Assembly: GCF_003952385.1 (NCBI RefSeq)
Contig: NZ_CP034444.1
Span: 868,001-932,000, forward strand
Length of the DNA: 64,000 bases
Source of the DNA: Mesorhizobium sp. M1D.F.Ca.ET.043.01.1.1
GTDB taxonomy: Bacteria; Pseudomonadota; Alphaproteobacteria; Rhizobiales; Rhizobiaceae
Direction: 5' to 3'
The position numbers were made by a program, and so were the translations under genes. A model generated the notes under the pieces. That model made no database searches and had not been told where the DNA came from. It saw nothing but the letters and a program-made list of their open reading frames with translations. Within the stretch, counting starts at the first letter, position 1. Each line of letters begins with the position of its first letter. Of the stretch, positions 34,978 through 45,203 are shown one piece after another.

Positions 34978-35787
34978 TCAGCCGGCCGTCGCGCCGTTCG
35001 TCTTCAGCATCATGCCGGCGATCTCCTTGACCAGCTTGGCGGCGACGAGCGCGGTGACGTTGGAAAGGTCCTGGCGCGGATTATATTCGACGACGTCGGC
35101 GGCGACGATTGGCTGGTCTATTCCCTGGATCAGGCCGACCACCTGGCGGGTGGTGAAGCCTCCCGGCTCACGGTGGGAGATGCCGGGGGCGAAGGCTGGA
35201 TCGAGCGCGTCGATGTCCATCGAGATATAGACGGGCGTCTTGAGGTCGAGTTGCAAACCTTCCTTGAAATGCCGCATCTCCACCACCTCGACGCCGAAGC
35301 GCCTGAACTGGTCGCGGTGGTGATCGTTGACGGTGCGCAAGCCGATCTGGATCAGCCTGTCGGCCAGCTTCTCTTCCATGATGCGGGCGAAGGGCGAGGT
35401 GTGCGAGCGCGCATTGTCGTCATAGGAATGATAGATGTCCGGATGCGCGTCGATATGGACGATCGTCAGGCTCGGATGGCGGCGGCGCACGGCGCGCAGC
35501 ACCGGCCAGGAGATCGCATGGTCGCCGCCGAGCGAGATCAGCGGATGGCCGGCATCGAGCGCGCGGCCGGCCTCGTTCTCGATCCGCTCCCACGGGTCGC
35601 CGCGCTGCGTGAAATCGATGTCCCCGTGGTCGACAAAACGGTCAGTCAGATCGAAACCGGTTTCCGACCATGACGTGTAGGCATCGCTGGCAAGCTCGCG
35701 CCGGATCAGCGGCGGCGCCTCGGCCGGCCCGCGCAAGTAAGACGAGTTCTCGTCATGCGGAATGCCCAGAAGCGATACCTTGGCCAC
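34978..35787 (-). CDS. Arginase/agmatinase-family ureohydrolase
   Basis: A binuclear-manganese ureohydrolase of 269 aa. Metal ligands lie in GGDHAISW, IVHIDAHPD and SMDIDALDPAFAPG, in family order. The substrate loop is not diagnostic: agmatinase, guanidinobutyrase or arginase are all possible. Together with the DDAH-like gene 30 kb upstream this points to broad guanidino-compound metabolism. No close operon partner. Confidence 0.9.
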   Translation of the reverse strand: MAKVSLLGIPHDENSSYLRGPAEAPPLIRRELASDAYTSWSETGFDLTDRFVDHGDIDFTQRGDPWERIENEAGRALDAGHPLISLGGDHAISWPVLRAVRRRHPSLTIVHIDAHPDIYHSYDDNARSHTSPFARIMEEKLADRLIQIGLRTVNDHHRDQFRRFGVEVVEMRHFKEGLQLDLKTPVYISMDIDALDPAFAPGISHREPGGFTTRQVVGLIQGIDQPIVAADVVEYNPRQDLSNVTALVAAKLVKEIAGMMLKTNGATAG

Positions 35788-36004
35788 GACTTCCTCCCTC
35801 GTTACGGAGACCGGGTGCCTCTATAGACGCACTAGCTGACGGTTGCGACGAAAGGCGCTTGGGCCAGATGGCGAAGCACGCCGCAGGCGCAAGCGAACCA
35901 TGCGCGAATGTGAAGCACCACACTCATCATCGCTGACGTGATGTGCTAATTTAACGGCAGTGTCCGGCGGCGAAGCGCCCGGGCCGTGTCCGAGGGGGAC
36001 GCCC

Positions 36005-38757
36005 ATGTTGCGGCCGGTGCATGCCCTGCTTCTTTCGTGCTTCGCCCTGATGCCGCTTGCCGGCGGGGCTTTCGCGGCGCAGTCGTCCTCCGACAAGCCC
36101 GACGATGCGGCGAAGAAGGCCGCGCTCGCCGAGGCGATCAGCACCTGTGATCGTGGCGCCTCCGTGCCGCTCGACCCTGAGGCCAAGGCGCCGCCGGTCC
36201 AGTATGGCGCGCTCTTCCCGTTCGATATGAACTTCAGCAAACTCAAAGACCTGGCCGACAAATGCCAGGCGGCTATGCTCGGCGCGCCGCAGGAAAAACG
36301 ACTGACGCTGAGTGGCTGCGGACCCAGGTCGCGCTCAACCAGCCGGGGCTGGTCTTTCTCCTGCCGCAGGTCAAGCTGCTCGCCGATGGCGGCAGCCCGG
36401 AAGCGAATTTCCTCCTCTACGAGTTCTTTTCGGTGCATCGGCACGACAGCGCGGATGCCGGTTCGCCGCCGGTGACGCGCGGGATGGCGCTCGACGCCTT
36501 GCAGAAAGCAGGCGCCGCCGGTCATCTCACAGCTCTTTTGACGCTGCTGCAGCAATATACCGATGGACCGCTGCTGCGACGCGACGCGCACCGGATCGTT
36601 GAGACCGCGCAGCGCGTTACCGACGCGCCGGCCCAGGGCCAGTCGCCCGGCGAATGGGACAGCCAGTTCCGCGCCGCCATGCCGCTGTTGATTGCGCGCA
36701 CGACGCTGACGGAATACGGATTCACGAGCGAGGAGCAGCAAAAGGCCTTTCATGCCGTCGAGACTGATTCCCAGGCCGGGACCAACGGCTCCGGACGATC
36801 GGCGCTGGCTTACATCAAGGCGTTGCGGCTGGGACGCGGGACCTCGCAGGACGCGACGAAGGCCAGGCAGTTGCTGGAGGCGCGCGCTGGCCACGACGGC
36901 GAAGCCATACCGATGCTGGCCGACATGCTGGCCAAGGGCGAAGGCGGCCCGGCGGATGGCAAGCGCGCCATCGCCATGCTGCGCGCGGCCACCAAGAATG
37001 TTGCCGAGGCCGGGCCGATGCTCGCCGGCCTGCTGCTGGACGGCAAGTTTGTCGGCCGCCAGCCGCGGGCGGCGGTCCAACTGTTCAACGGCTCATGGGA
37101 CCTCGGTGCCTGCATTAGCCTTGCGGGCTCGCTTCTCGCCTATGATGGCGTGCGGGTCGACTATCCCGATCTGCTGGTCGAACGCCTGAGCGACGGCGCC
37201 GATGCCGGCGAGCCCGGCGCAGCGCTGGCGCTGGCGCGGCTCGAGCTTTCGGACAATCAGCAGTTCAAGAACGAGGACCATGCGCGCGCCATGCTGAAGC
37301 CACTGGCGAATGGGGGCGACCGCGACGCGCTCTGGCTCTATGCCTCGACGCAATATGCCAATCTCGATTCGACCAGCTATCGGCCGTCGCGCCGTGAAGA
37401 CGGCCTGAGTGACGACCAACTGAAAACCCTGATCGACCAGGGCGAAGGCAAGAAAGAACCGCAGGCCTATCTGCTTCATGCCAAGCTGTTGCGGCGGGGC
37501 GTGGTCTACCCGCAGGACGACGTCAGGGCGACCGCGATGCTGATCAACGCCGCCAATCTCGGCAGCGTGGAGGCCATGGTCCTGCTCGGCGACGCCTATG
37601 ACGACGGTCTCGGTATCGACAAGAACCCGCGCGAACGGCTGCATGCATGGCGCGAAGCGGCGCGGCTCGGCTCACTCAAGGCAAAGGGCAAGCTTGCGAG
37701 CGCCTTCACCTTCGACAGCTTCGACCATCTGATGACGTTGCGCGAAGGCATCACCGACCGCATCGCGCTTTACAATGACGGCTTCGGCCGCATGGGTGCC
37801 GGCGTGTTCGGTGGTGACGCCAGCATGGAACTGAGTGGCCTGTTTTCCGGACCGGCCTCCAGCGCCGGAACGGCGGCGGTTGCGGCCGCGGTGATGGACG
37901 CGTTTCGCGAAGCGCCGGCCGGCCTCGACGAGGAGAACCTGGTCAGCATCGGCAAGGCGCTGCCCGACGAGATCCGTGTGGCGATCGAGACGACGCTGAA
38001 AAGCGAAGGTTTTTATGCGGGTGAGCCGAAGGGCTATTTCGGCCCGGACGCGCGCAAGGCACTCGCCGCGTGGGTCGATGCGAAAGGCCCGCTCGCCGAT
38101 GCCCCCAGCCCGCAAGCCGCAGGGGCGCAGCAGGCAGCGCCGGCCACCGACCTGCTGGCGGGCGAAATGCTCGATCGCGTCCGCAACAAGGTGTTCGCCC
38201 AGGCCCAGGCGGCCAAGACGGACAAGCAGAAGCTTGCCGCCATCAAGCAGCTCGGCATCCTCGCCCGCTATGGCGACCTCCCCTCGCGCTGGGTGCTGGT
38301 GCGCAACTACCACCAGGCAAGGGCCATCCGGTCGGTCGTCACGCCCGAGGAAGTCACCCGCTATGCGCTGGACATCCTGGTCTCGAAGCCCGACGGCGTC
38401 GACAAGGCGGAGTTCGAATTCATCTTCGACCTGACACAGATCGCGCAGGATCGAAAATCCAAGACGGTCGGCAGCGCCACCCTGCAGGCAGTCCGCGACG
38501 ATCCGCGTTTGCAGGACCCGCTGACACTCGGCGCCATCATGGGCCAGTTCGCCTTCGCGCCGAACGCCTGCGACTCCGTGCTAGCTGCTGCCCGCAAGGC
38601 CAGCATCGACGGCGTGGGTGAGGATGGATGCGACGAGCAAACACGCACCGCCCTCATCGCCTTCGCCAAGGACAAGGGTGCATCCGGCATCGACGCCGCG
38701 GCCCGCAAGGCTGCCGCGGAAGAGATCAAGACGCTGGACGCGCAGGCCGCGAAGTAG
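36005..38757 (+). pseudogene. Large exported Sel1-repeat protein, split by an A5 frameshift
   Basis: The N-terminal part (signal peptide MLRPVHALLLSCFALMPLAG, then AKKAALAEAISTCDRG) is in one frame and the remaining ~820 residues (from TTDAEWLRTQVALNQPG onward) in the -1 frame. The joint is the run AAAAA at 36294-36298; one more A would restore a single 916-residue protein. Sel1-like repeats are visible, for instance ATAMLINAANLGSVEAMVLL and LHAWREAARLGSLKAKGKLA. Lysyl-tRNA slippage on AAAAA could also join the frames. A periplasmic scaffold role is inferred from the repeats. Confidence 0.7.
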
Positions 38758-38785
38758 CCAGGGCCAAGTAGTCAAAGCAGTTTAC

Positions 38786-38833
38786 GCAATTCCGGACGGA
38801 AAACCGCTGCGCACTTTTCCTGGAATTGCTTTT
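38786..38833. terminator. GCAATTCC palindromic repeat, terminator-like
   Basis: Arms GCAATTCC..GGAAAA (38786-38803) and TTTTCC.GGAATTGC (38815-38829) around GCTGCGC, followed by TTTT. This is another repeat type I recognise as common between rhizobial genes. It sits between two converging genes and could end both transcripts. Confidence 0.55.
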
Positions 38834-40937
38834 AAAGCGCCCTCAGCCACACCTTGTTATCGTGGAAGGCAGCACCCCCATAGGGCGCGGGCGCATCGGC
38901 GCCGGTCAGCACGTTGATGCCCTCGCCGCGCTCATGCGCGCTGTTCGGCCAGATGCCTTCGGCCACCACGACGCCGCGCTTCACGCCGTCGAAAAGCCTC
39001 GCGTGCAGCACGAGGTCGCCACGCCGGTTGCCGATCTCGACGCGGCCGCCATCCTCGATGCCGAGCACGGCCGCATCCTCGGGATGCAGCAGCAGTTCGG
39101 GCCTGCCTTCCTTGGCCTTCGACACCGGCGTCTCGGCAAAGGTCGAGTTGAGGAAGTTGCGGGCCGGCGAGGTGGTCAGCCGGAACGGATGCTCCTCGTC
39201 CGCGACCTCGATCAGCTCGACATGGTCGGGGAATTCAGGCAGCCGCTCGACCGGGCCGAACAGGCCCATGCTTTTCGGCGGCCGGTTGGGCGCCGACTGC
39301 CCGGTCCAGTCGGCGCGGAAGTGGAATTTCCTGTCGGCATGGCCGAAACCGTTGATGAAATGCGCGTCGTCGAAGCCGGGCTGCAAGTCCACCCACTTCT
39401 CAGCCTTCAAGCTGTCGAAGCTGCCGATCCCGCGCTTGCCGAGGATGATGTCGATATGCTCCTTCTCGGTCAGGCCGAAGCCCGGCCGGTCGGAGACACC
39501 GAGCCGCTTTGCCAGTTCCTCGATGACGAAATGGTTGGTGCGCGGCCCCTCGGGCGGCTCGATCAGCTTCGGACCCAGCGTGACATGCTGGTTGCCACCG
39601 CCCTTGTAGACGTCGTCATGCTCCAGAAACATCGTCGCCGGCAGCACGACATCGGCGAGCTTGGCCGTATCGGTCATGAACTGTTCGTGCACGCAGGTGA
39701 ACAGGTCCTCGCGCAGAAAACCCTGTTTCACCAATCGCTGCTCCGGCGCGACATTGGCCGGATTGGTGTTCTGGATCAGCATCGCCGTCACCGGCGGACC
39801 GCCATAGAGCGCGTCCGCGGCACCCGTCAGCACCGGGCCGATGCGCGAATGGTCGAGATAGCGGATGTTCGGGTCGCGCATCGCGGTTCCCTCCAGCACA
39901 TCCTGGTTCAGCTTGAAGATACCGGAATTGGAATGGAAGGCGCCGCCGCCCTCATACTGCCAGGCGCCGGTGACGGCGGCGATGCAGGACGCGGCATGCA
40001 TGTTGACCGAGCCGTTGCGCTGGCGCGCAAAACCGTAGCCGAGGCGGAAATAAGTCTTCTTGGTCGTGCCGACGATTTGCGCGAAGGCCTCGATCTCGGC
40101 GACGCTCAAGCCGGTGATGGCGGCGGCCCATTCGGGCGTCCGCGTCCGCAAATGCTCCCCCAGTCCGCGCGGATCGTCGGTGTATTTTTCGAGATAGGCG
40201 CGGTCGGCCATGCCATCGCGGAACAGCACATGCATGACCGCGCAGGCGAGCGCGCCGTCGGTGCCGGGCCGCAAAACAAGACCGAGGTCGGCCTGTTTCA
40301 TCGTGGCGTTGTCGTAGATATCGATGACGACGATCTTCGCGCCACGCTCTTTCCGCGCCCGCATCGCATGGGTCATGACATTGACCTGCGTGACCACGGC
40401 ATTGGTGCCCCAGATCACCACGCAATCGGCCTTCGCCATCTCGCGCGGATCGGGGCCACGCAAAGCGCCTGCTCCCATCATCCAGCCGGTCCAGGCGAGA
40501 TTGGTGCAGATCGAGCCGAAGAAGCCGGAATATTTCTTCGCGTGCCGCAGCCGCTCGATGCCGTCGCGCTGCACCAGCCCCATCGTGCCGGCGTAGAAAT
40601 ACGGCCAGACCGTCTCGGAACCGTATTTGTCTTCGGCGGCAATGAATTTTTCCGCCACCAGATCGAGCGCCGCTTCCCAGCTCGCTTCCCTCCAGGCGCC
40701 CTCGCCTTTGGCGCCGGCGCGCACCAGCGGCTTCAGCAACCGGTCGGGGTGATGCACGCGGTCGGCATAGCGCGCGACCTTGGCGCAGACGACGCCGGCC
40801 GTGTAGCTGTTCGTCTTGGCACCGTGGACGCGGCCGATGCGGTTATTGTCGAGAAGCTCGACGTCGAGCGCGCAGGTGGAGGGGCAATCGTGCGGACAGG
40901 CCGAATGGCCGATCCTGAGCTTGGCATGCTGGTTCAT
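38832..40937 (-). CDS. Molybdopterin oxidoreductase (BisC/formate dehydrogenase type)
   Basis: 701 residues. The [4Fe-4S] motif is Cys14, Cys18, Cys22 and Cys51 (CPHDCPSTC ... GVVC), then Mo-bis-MGD domains with VVIWGTNAVVTQ and a C-terminal beta-barrel (dinucleotide-binding) starting near EHPFRLTTSPARNFLNSTF. There is no Tat signal, so it should stay in the cytoplasm, and no beta or gamma subunit gene is adjacent. The substrate (formate, thiosulfate, an S/N-oxide) is unknown. Reported function in the family varies widely. Confidence 0.87.
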   Translation of the reverse strand: MNQHAKLRIGHSACPHDCPSTCALDVELLDNNRIGRVHGAKTNSYTAGVVCAKVARYADRVHHPDRLLKPLVRAGAKGEGAWREASWEAALDLVAEKFIAAEDKYGSETVWPYFYAGTMGLVQRDGIERLRHAKKYSGFFGSICTNLAWTGWMMGAGALRGPDPREMAKADCVVIWGTNAVVTQVNVMTHAMRARKERGAKIVVIDIYDNATMKQADLGLVLRPGTDGALACAVMHVLFRDGMADRAYLEKYTDDPRGLGEHLRTRTPEWAAAITGLSVAEIEAFAQIVGTTKKTYFRLGYGFARQRNGSVNMHAASCIAAVTGAWQYEGGGAFHSNSGIFKLNQDVLEGTAMRDPNIRYLDHSRIGPVLTGAADALYGGPPVTAMLIQNTNPANVAPEQRLVKQGFLREDLFTCVHEQFMTDTAKLADVVLPATMFLEHDDVYKGGGNQHVTLGPKLIEPPEGPRTNHFVIEELAKRLGVSDRPGFGLTEKEHIDIILGKRGIGSFDSLKAEKWVDLQPGFDDAHFINGFGHADRKFHFRADWTGQSAPNRPPKSMGLFGPVERLPEFPDHVELIEVADEEHPFRLTTSPARNFLNSTFAETPVSKAKEGRPELLLHPEDAAVLGIEDGGRVEIGNRRGDLVLHARLFDGVKRGVVVAEGIWPNSAHERGEGINVLTGADAPAPYGGAAFHDNKVWLRAL

Positions 40938-40985
40938 GGGGGGCGTGTAGCGGGTTTTGGCGGAGAGGTGTAGGGCCAGAGGGCT

Positions 40986-41177
40986 CCTTCCCTTCTGCCC
41001 TTGTGGGAGAAGGTGGCCGAGCGAAGCTCGGTCGGATGAGGGGTGTTGGAAGGATCGCTACCATGAAGAAATGGGCGCTTGAAGCATCCTATTCCTCATC
41101 GCCTCGTTTCTTCCAACACCCCTCATCCGTCTCGGCGCTGCGCGCCGATCCACCTTCTCCCACAAGGGGAGAAGGGG
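40986..41177. repeat. RIME-like palindromic element, copy 1
   Basis: An approximately 190-base inverted structure: outer arms CTTCCCTTCTGCCCTTGTGG against the reverse of [25 protein letters not shown] sequence; inner perfect 18-bp arms at 41034-41051 and 41111-41128; and small GC hairpins between. A 59-base unique centre. It fills the gap between two leftward genes and matches the element inserted at 46914-47058. Confidence 0.75.
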
Positions 41178-41186
41178 AAGCCGCAC

Positions 41187-43088
41187 TCACTCCGCGATCC
41201 CTTCCTCATACTCCGCCGACATGGTCAGCCACTTGTCCTCGTTCTGCGCCAGCGTATGCGCCAATTGCGAGCGCTCCTTGGCGAGCCGCGTCGCGGTGGA
41301 CGGATCCTTTTCGTAGATCGCCGGATTGGCGAGCTCGTCCTCGATGAGGTCGATGCGCTTGCGCATGCGGTCCATCAGCGCCTCGGTGGCGCGGATTTCC
41401 TTCGCCAGCGGTTCCAGCGCGGCGCGGCGCTGCGCGGCCTCGCGGCGGCGGTCGGCCTTGGAGGCCTTGTCGGCTTCCTTCTGCTCGCGACGGTTGGAGG
41501 ACACGCCGGTGACGAGCGTCTTATAATCCTCGAGGTCGCCGTCATATGGGTTGACCGCGCCGTCCTTGACCAGCCACAGCCGGTCGGCCGTCGCCTCGAG
41601 CAAATGCCGGTCGTGCGAGATCAGGATCACCGCGCCCGGAAAATCGTTCAGCGCATGGATCAGCGATTCACGGCTGTCGATGTCGAGATGGTTGGTCGGC
41701 TCGTCGAGGATGAAGAGGTTCGGGCCCTCGAAGGTCGACAGGCCCATCAGCAGCCGCGCCTTCTCGCCGCCGGACAGGTCCCTCGCCGCCGTGTTCATCT
41801 TCTCTGTCGACAGGCCGAACTGGGCGACGCGGGCACGCACCTTGGCTTCGGGCGCATCGGGCATCAGCCGGCGCACATGCTCGTAAGCGCTTTCCTCGGG
41901 GCGCAGATCGTCGAGCTGGTGCTGGGCGAAGATTGCCACCTTCAGCCCCGGCGCAATCGTCATCGTACCAGTCTCGCCCTTCAGGCGGCCGGCAAGCAAC
42001 TTGGCGAAGGTCGACTTGCCGTTGCCGTTGGCGCCGAGCAGCGCGATGCGGTCGTCGGCATCGATGCGCAGCGTCATCTTCTTCAGCACCGGATTGTTCT
42101 CCGTGTAGCCGACATTGACGCCGTTGAGCGCCACGATCGGCGACGCCACCGTCTTGACCGGCTCGGGGAAGGAGAACGGCCGCACCGTGTCGTTCACCAC
42201 AGCGGCGATCGGCTTCAGCTTCTCCAGCGCCTTCAGGCGCGACTGCGCCTGCCTCGCCTTGGAAGCCTTGGCGCGGAAACGCTCGACGAAGGACTCCATG
42301 TGCTTGCGCTGCGCTTCCTGCTTGGCGCGGCTCTTCTCCTGCAATTCGCGCTGCTCGGTCAGTTGGCGCTCGAACTGATCATAGCCGCCGCGCCAGAAAG
42401 TCAGCTTCTTCTGGTCGAGATGGACGATCGAGTTGACGGCGCGGTTGAGCAGGTCGCGGTCGTGCGAGATCAAAAGCACCGTGTGCGGATACTTCGAGAC
42501 GTAGTTCTCGAGCCACAGCGTGCCTTCGAGGTCGAGATAGTTGGTCGGTTCGTCGAGCAGCAAAAGGTCCGGCTCGGAGAACAGCACGGCGGCGAGCGCG
42601 ACGCGCATGCGCCAGCCGCCGGAGAAGGACGAGGCCGGCCGCCGCTGCGCGGCATCGTCGAAGCCGAGGCCGGCAAGGATGGTGGCCGCACGGGACTCGG
42701 CCGAGTGCGCGTCGATGTCGGCGAGCCGCGTATGGATCTCGGCGATGCGATGCGGATCGGTGGCGGTCTTTTCCTCTTCAAGCAAAGCCGCACGCTCGAC
42801 ATCGGCCTTGAGCACGATCTCGATCAGCGGCTCCTCGGTGCCCGGCGCTTCCTGCGCCACCTGGCCGATGCGGGTGTTCTTCGGCAGGCTGACCGAGCCG
42901 GTCTCGGACGGGAAATCGCCGGTGATCGCCTTGAACAGCGTGGTCTTGCCGGTGCCGTTGCGGCCGACGAGACCGGCCTTGGTGCCGGCCGGCAACGTCA
43001 GCGAGGCATGATCGAGAAGCAGGCGCCCCGCCATGCGCAGCGAGAGGTCGTTGATGATGAGCATGGGCTGCGCTTTTGCACGGGACAT
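41187..43088 (-). CDS. ABC-F family ATPase (Uup/YheS-like)
   Basis: A soluble duplicated ABC ATPase of 633 aa that acts on ribosomes rather than in transport. Two Walker A motifs (VGRNGTGKTT and LGANGNGKST) and two signatures (SSFSGGWRMR, RDLSGGEKAR) are present. A basic interdomain linker and a C-terminal coiled coil (about residues 535-630) follow. The start may instead be Met9 (43064), which begins the usual LIINDLSLRMAGR. No gene lies downstream on this strand, only the palindromic element. Confidence 0.92.
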   Translation of the reverse strand: MSRAKAQPMLIINDLSLRMAGRLLLDHASLTLPAGTKAGLVGRNGTGKTTLFKAITGDFPSETGSVSLPKNTRIGQVAQEAPGTEEPLIEIVLKADVERAALLEEEKTATDPHRIAEIHTRLADIDAHSAESRAATILAGLGFDDAAQRRPASSFSGGWRMRVALAAVLFSEPDLLLLDEPTNYLDLEGTLWLENYVSKYPHTVLLISHDRDLLNRAVNSIVHLDQKKLTFWRGGYDQFERQLTEQRELQEKSRAKQEAQRKHMESFVERFRAKASKARQAQSRLKALEKLKPIAAVVNDTVRPFSFPEPVKTVASPIVALNGVNVGYTENNPVLKKMTLRIDADDRIALLGANGNGKSTFAKLLAGRLKGETGTMTIAPGLKVAIFAQHQLDDLRPEESAYEHVRRLMPDAPEAKVRARVAQFGLSTEKMNTAARDLSGGEKARLLMGLSTFEGPNLFILDEPTNHLDIDSRESLIHALNDFPGAVILISHDRHLLEATADRLWLVKDGAVNPYDGDLEDYKTLVTGVSSNRREQKEADKASKADRRREAAQRRAALEPLAKEIRATEALMDRMRKRIDLIEDELANPAIYEKDPSTATRLAKERSQLAHTLAQNEDKWLTMSAEYEEGIAE

Positions 43089-43203
43089 CGGCGCTTCGCA
43101 AGAGCCAGGCCGCGGATGGGGTTCGCCGCGCGCGACCGTGGACCATTCGGCAGAAAAACCCGACGGACTGGAACCACTCGCCTCCCCGAGCGTTTTGGGG
43201 CCC

Positions 43204-43461
43204 GTGATCCGCTATCTCGCACTCGCCTTCATCTTCTTCCAGGTCGCCACGACGGCTGCGCTCGCGACGCAGGTGGTTCTGTTCGCGGGCGATGCCTCTG
43301 GAGCACTCTCCTCGACTGAGCCGGCGAGCGCGTTGCTGACACCTTCAATCTCCCCGCTCGTGGCAGAGACGGCCGGCAGAACGGAGGCACGCCAGATGGA
43401 ACACCTGCTGATCCAAATCGATCCCGGAGAACAATCTCAGGCGTCGCCTGTGAACGACTGA
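43204..43461 (+). CDS. Small exported or membrane-anchored protein
   Basis: 85 residues from a GTG: IRYLALAFIFFQVATTAALA forms a signal or anchor, then a polar Ser/Ala/Thr-rich tail to the end. Ribosome site not evident, and the frame is open further upstream. Kept as a likely gene because of the clear hydrophobic start. Family unknown. Confidence 0.45.
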   Translation: MIRYLALAFIFFQVATTAALATQVVLFAGDASGALSSTEPASALLTPSISPLVAETAGRTEARQMEHLLIQIDPGEQSQASPVND

Positions 43462-43648
43462 GAGGCCGGCGGCACAGCGCCACCTGTGCCCTTCTCCAGT
43501 TGGAGAGATTGCGCGCTCGTCCGCTTTCGCCAATCGCAACCGCTCACCCTTTGGTTGCCACGTCCCCGGTTTGACGTTGATGGCCGCCATCGTCTCAACC
43601 TATGCTGGCGCGAGCGGCTGGGGCCTATCCACGTAAAGGACAGATCCG

Positions 43649-44329
43649 ATGACGTGTAAGACCACCCTCCTTTCGGCCGTGCTGGCAGTTGCGGTTGCCG
43701 CCATGATGGCGGTCCCTGCCCAGGCCGCAGACTGCGCGGCGGCGAAGACGCAGGCCGATCTCGCCACATGCACAGCCAAGGACGCGACCTCGGCCGATGC
43801 CGCGCTCAACGTCGTCTACATGGCGCTGGCGGAACGCCTCACCACCGCCGACCAGCAGCGCCTTCGTGATGCGCAGCGCGCCTGGATCCCGTTCCGCGAC
43901 AAGGAATGCGCCTTCCGCACCCGGCCCTATGCCGACGGCTCGGTGTATTCGAGCCTGGTCGAAACCTGCAAGGCGGAGCTGACCCAGGCCCGGCTGGCGC
44001 AGTTGCAGCACCAATTGCAATGTCCGGAAGGCGACCTCTCCTGCGTACCGCAAGCCGCCGGCGCCGCCGCGCCTGCGACGGCTGGCGCCGCGCCTGCGAC
44101 GGCCGCTCCTGCCAAGGCAAGCCAGAACGGTACGCGGCCGTGCGTGCAATCGGCAGGCAAGGCGAAATCGGACCAATATGTCTCGCAACGCATTCAGGTG
44201 TCGCCGGCGACACATCCGCCCTGCAACGGCCAGAACACGTGCGGCATGATGATCGACGAGATCAAGCGCGGCTGCGCCATGATCGGCAGCGACAATCCAC
44301 CGGCCTTCTGTTCCGCTTACAAGGGTTGA
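43649..44329 (+). CDS. LprI/DUF1311 family exported protein
   Basis: 226 residues: signal peptide to about residue 26 (AVPAQA-ADC), then a DUF1311/LprI domain with its paired cysteines (DCAAAKTQADLATCTAKD ... DAQRAWIPFRDKECAFRTRP), which in other bacteria inhibits lysozyme or binds cell-wall enzymes. An Ala/Pro-rich linker at about 133-155 leads to a C-terminal Cys-rich part (CNGQNTCGMMIDEIKRGC). The C-terminal part is not part of the usual domain. Location: periplasm. Confidence 0.8.
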   Translation: MTCKTTLLSAVLAVAVAAMMAVPAQAADCAAAKTQADLATCTAKDATSADAALNVVYMALAERLTTADQQRLRDAQRAWIPFRDKECAFRTRPYADGSVYSSLVETCKAELTQARLAQLQHQLQCPEGDLSCVPQAAGAAAPATAGAAPATAAPAKASQNGTRPCVQSAGKAKSDQYVSQRIQVSPATHPPCNGQNTCGMMIDEIKRGCAMIGSDNPPAFCSAYKG

Positions 44330-44633
44330 GCGACACGGCGAGCCGGCCGTTCAGTCCGGCCCCGCCACCGATCGGTGAGCAATGCTATTTCCTCGCGGAA
44401 GGGAGGGCCAGCCAAGACAACCGCAACTTCCACCTTGGCTTATATTGGCGCGGCTCGCACCGTTGCCAGCAGAAAAGGTCGCAAATCTTTTGATCCAGCC
44501 GTGATGCTTGGCGAAAAATTGGTTTCAGTTTTACCGCAATCCTGCGAATTTATGATTGCGCCATGAGTCGCGTCATAGGCGCCAATAACAATCAACAATA
44601 ACAACAATAACTTGACTGTGTCAGGAGCTCACG
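44330..44633. other. AT-richer intergenic stretch
   Basis: 304 bases without a gene. Near the end, AACAAT-type units repeat irregularly (44585-44612) before CTTGACTGTGTCAGGAG, which includes the ribosome site of the next gene. No folded RNA was recognised. Confidence 0.45.
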
Positions 44634-44825
44634 ATGGACGGAGCAGCCAACGATCTGCGCATGCTGAGATATGTCGCGGAGATTACGCGCAAGCTTGCGA
44701 AGATGCTTTCACGCACGCGCTATCAGATGCTGGTCTATTTCCTGGAGATGACGGCTGTCGAGGCCGACAGCCTCGCGGCCGAGCAGGACCGCCGCGCCGA
44801 GGTCGGCAAGCCACCTCGCAACTGA
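44634..44825 (+). CDS. Small conserved hypothetical protein
   Basis: 63 residues, mostly helical: DLRMLRYVAEITRKLAKMLS then YQMLVYFLEMTAVEADSLAA, ending in a basic KPPRN. CAGGAG precedes the ATG. No membrane segment. Family not recognised. Confidence 0.65.
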   Translation: MDGAANDLRMLRYVAEITRKLAKMLSRTRYQMLVYFLEMTAVEADSLAAEQDRRAEVGKPPRN

Positions 44826-44882
44826 GGACTGCCAGAGCACCGGCAGAACCGCCGACACGGTCTGCCTATCTGTCTTCCGGGA

Positions 44883-45059
44883 ATGCCGAGGACGCAATCG
44901 CGCGCCTTTTCATCCGCCGATGATGCCGCCCAGGACGGCGAGGCATCTCAGCCGTCGCGCAGCGACGACCAGACGATCGTCATGCTCGACGATGGCGCGC
45001 TCGAAATTGTCGAGCGCGACAAGCGCGGCATGCAGATCGACGGCCGGCAGGTCCAATAA
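44883..45059 (+). CDS. Possible small acidic protein
   Basis: 58 residues with a plausible domain toward the end (QTIVMLDDGALEIVERDKRG, MQIDGRQVQ), read as strand-turn-strand. The ribosome site is poor (GGGA touching the ATG). A weak call supported by codon use and the absence of any gene on the other strand. Confidence 0.35.
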   Translation: MPRTQSRAFSSADDAAQDGEASQPSRSDDQTIVMLDDGALEIVERDKRGMQIDGRQVQ

Positions 45060-45203
45060 GAACAGGACGCGCCGCGCCTTGACCCCCTTCGCCGGCGTCG
45101 GCGGAAGGCTGGATGGCCACCCTGCGACGCAATGCGTCGAGCGCGGCCACCCGGTCGGCCGGACGGCTTGGCGTCGTCCGTTGCAGGCAACATGGCCGTC
45201 GGC

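Noticed and set aside
41079..43319. 746-codon plus-strand frame over the ABC-F gene
   Set aside because: Antisense shadow; the minus strand shows both ATPase cassettes intact.
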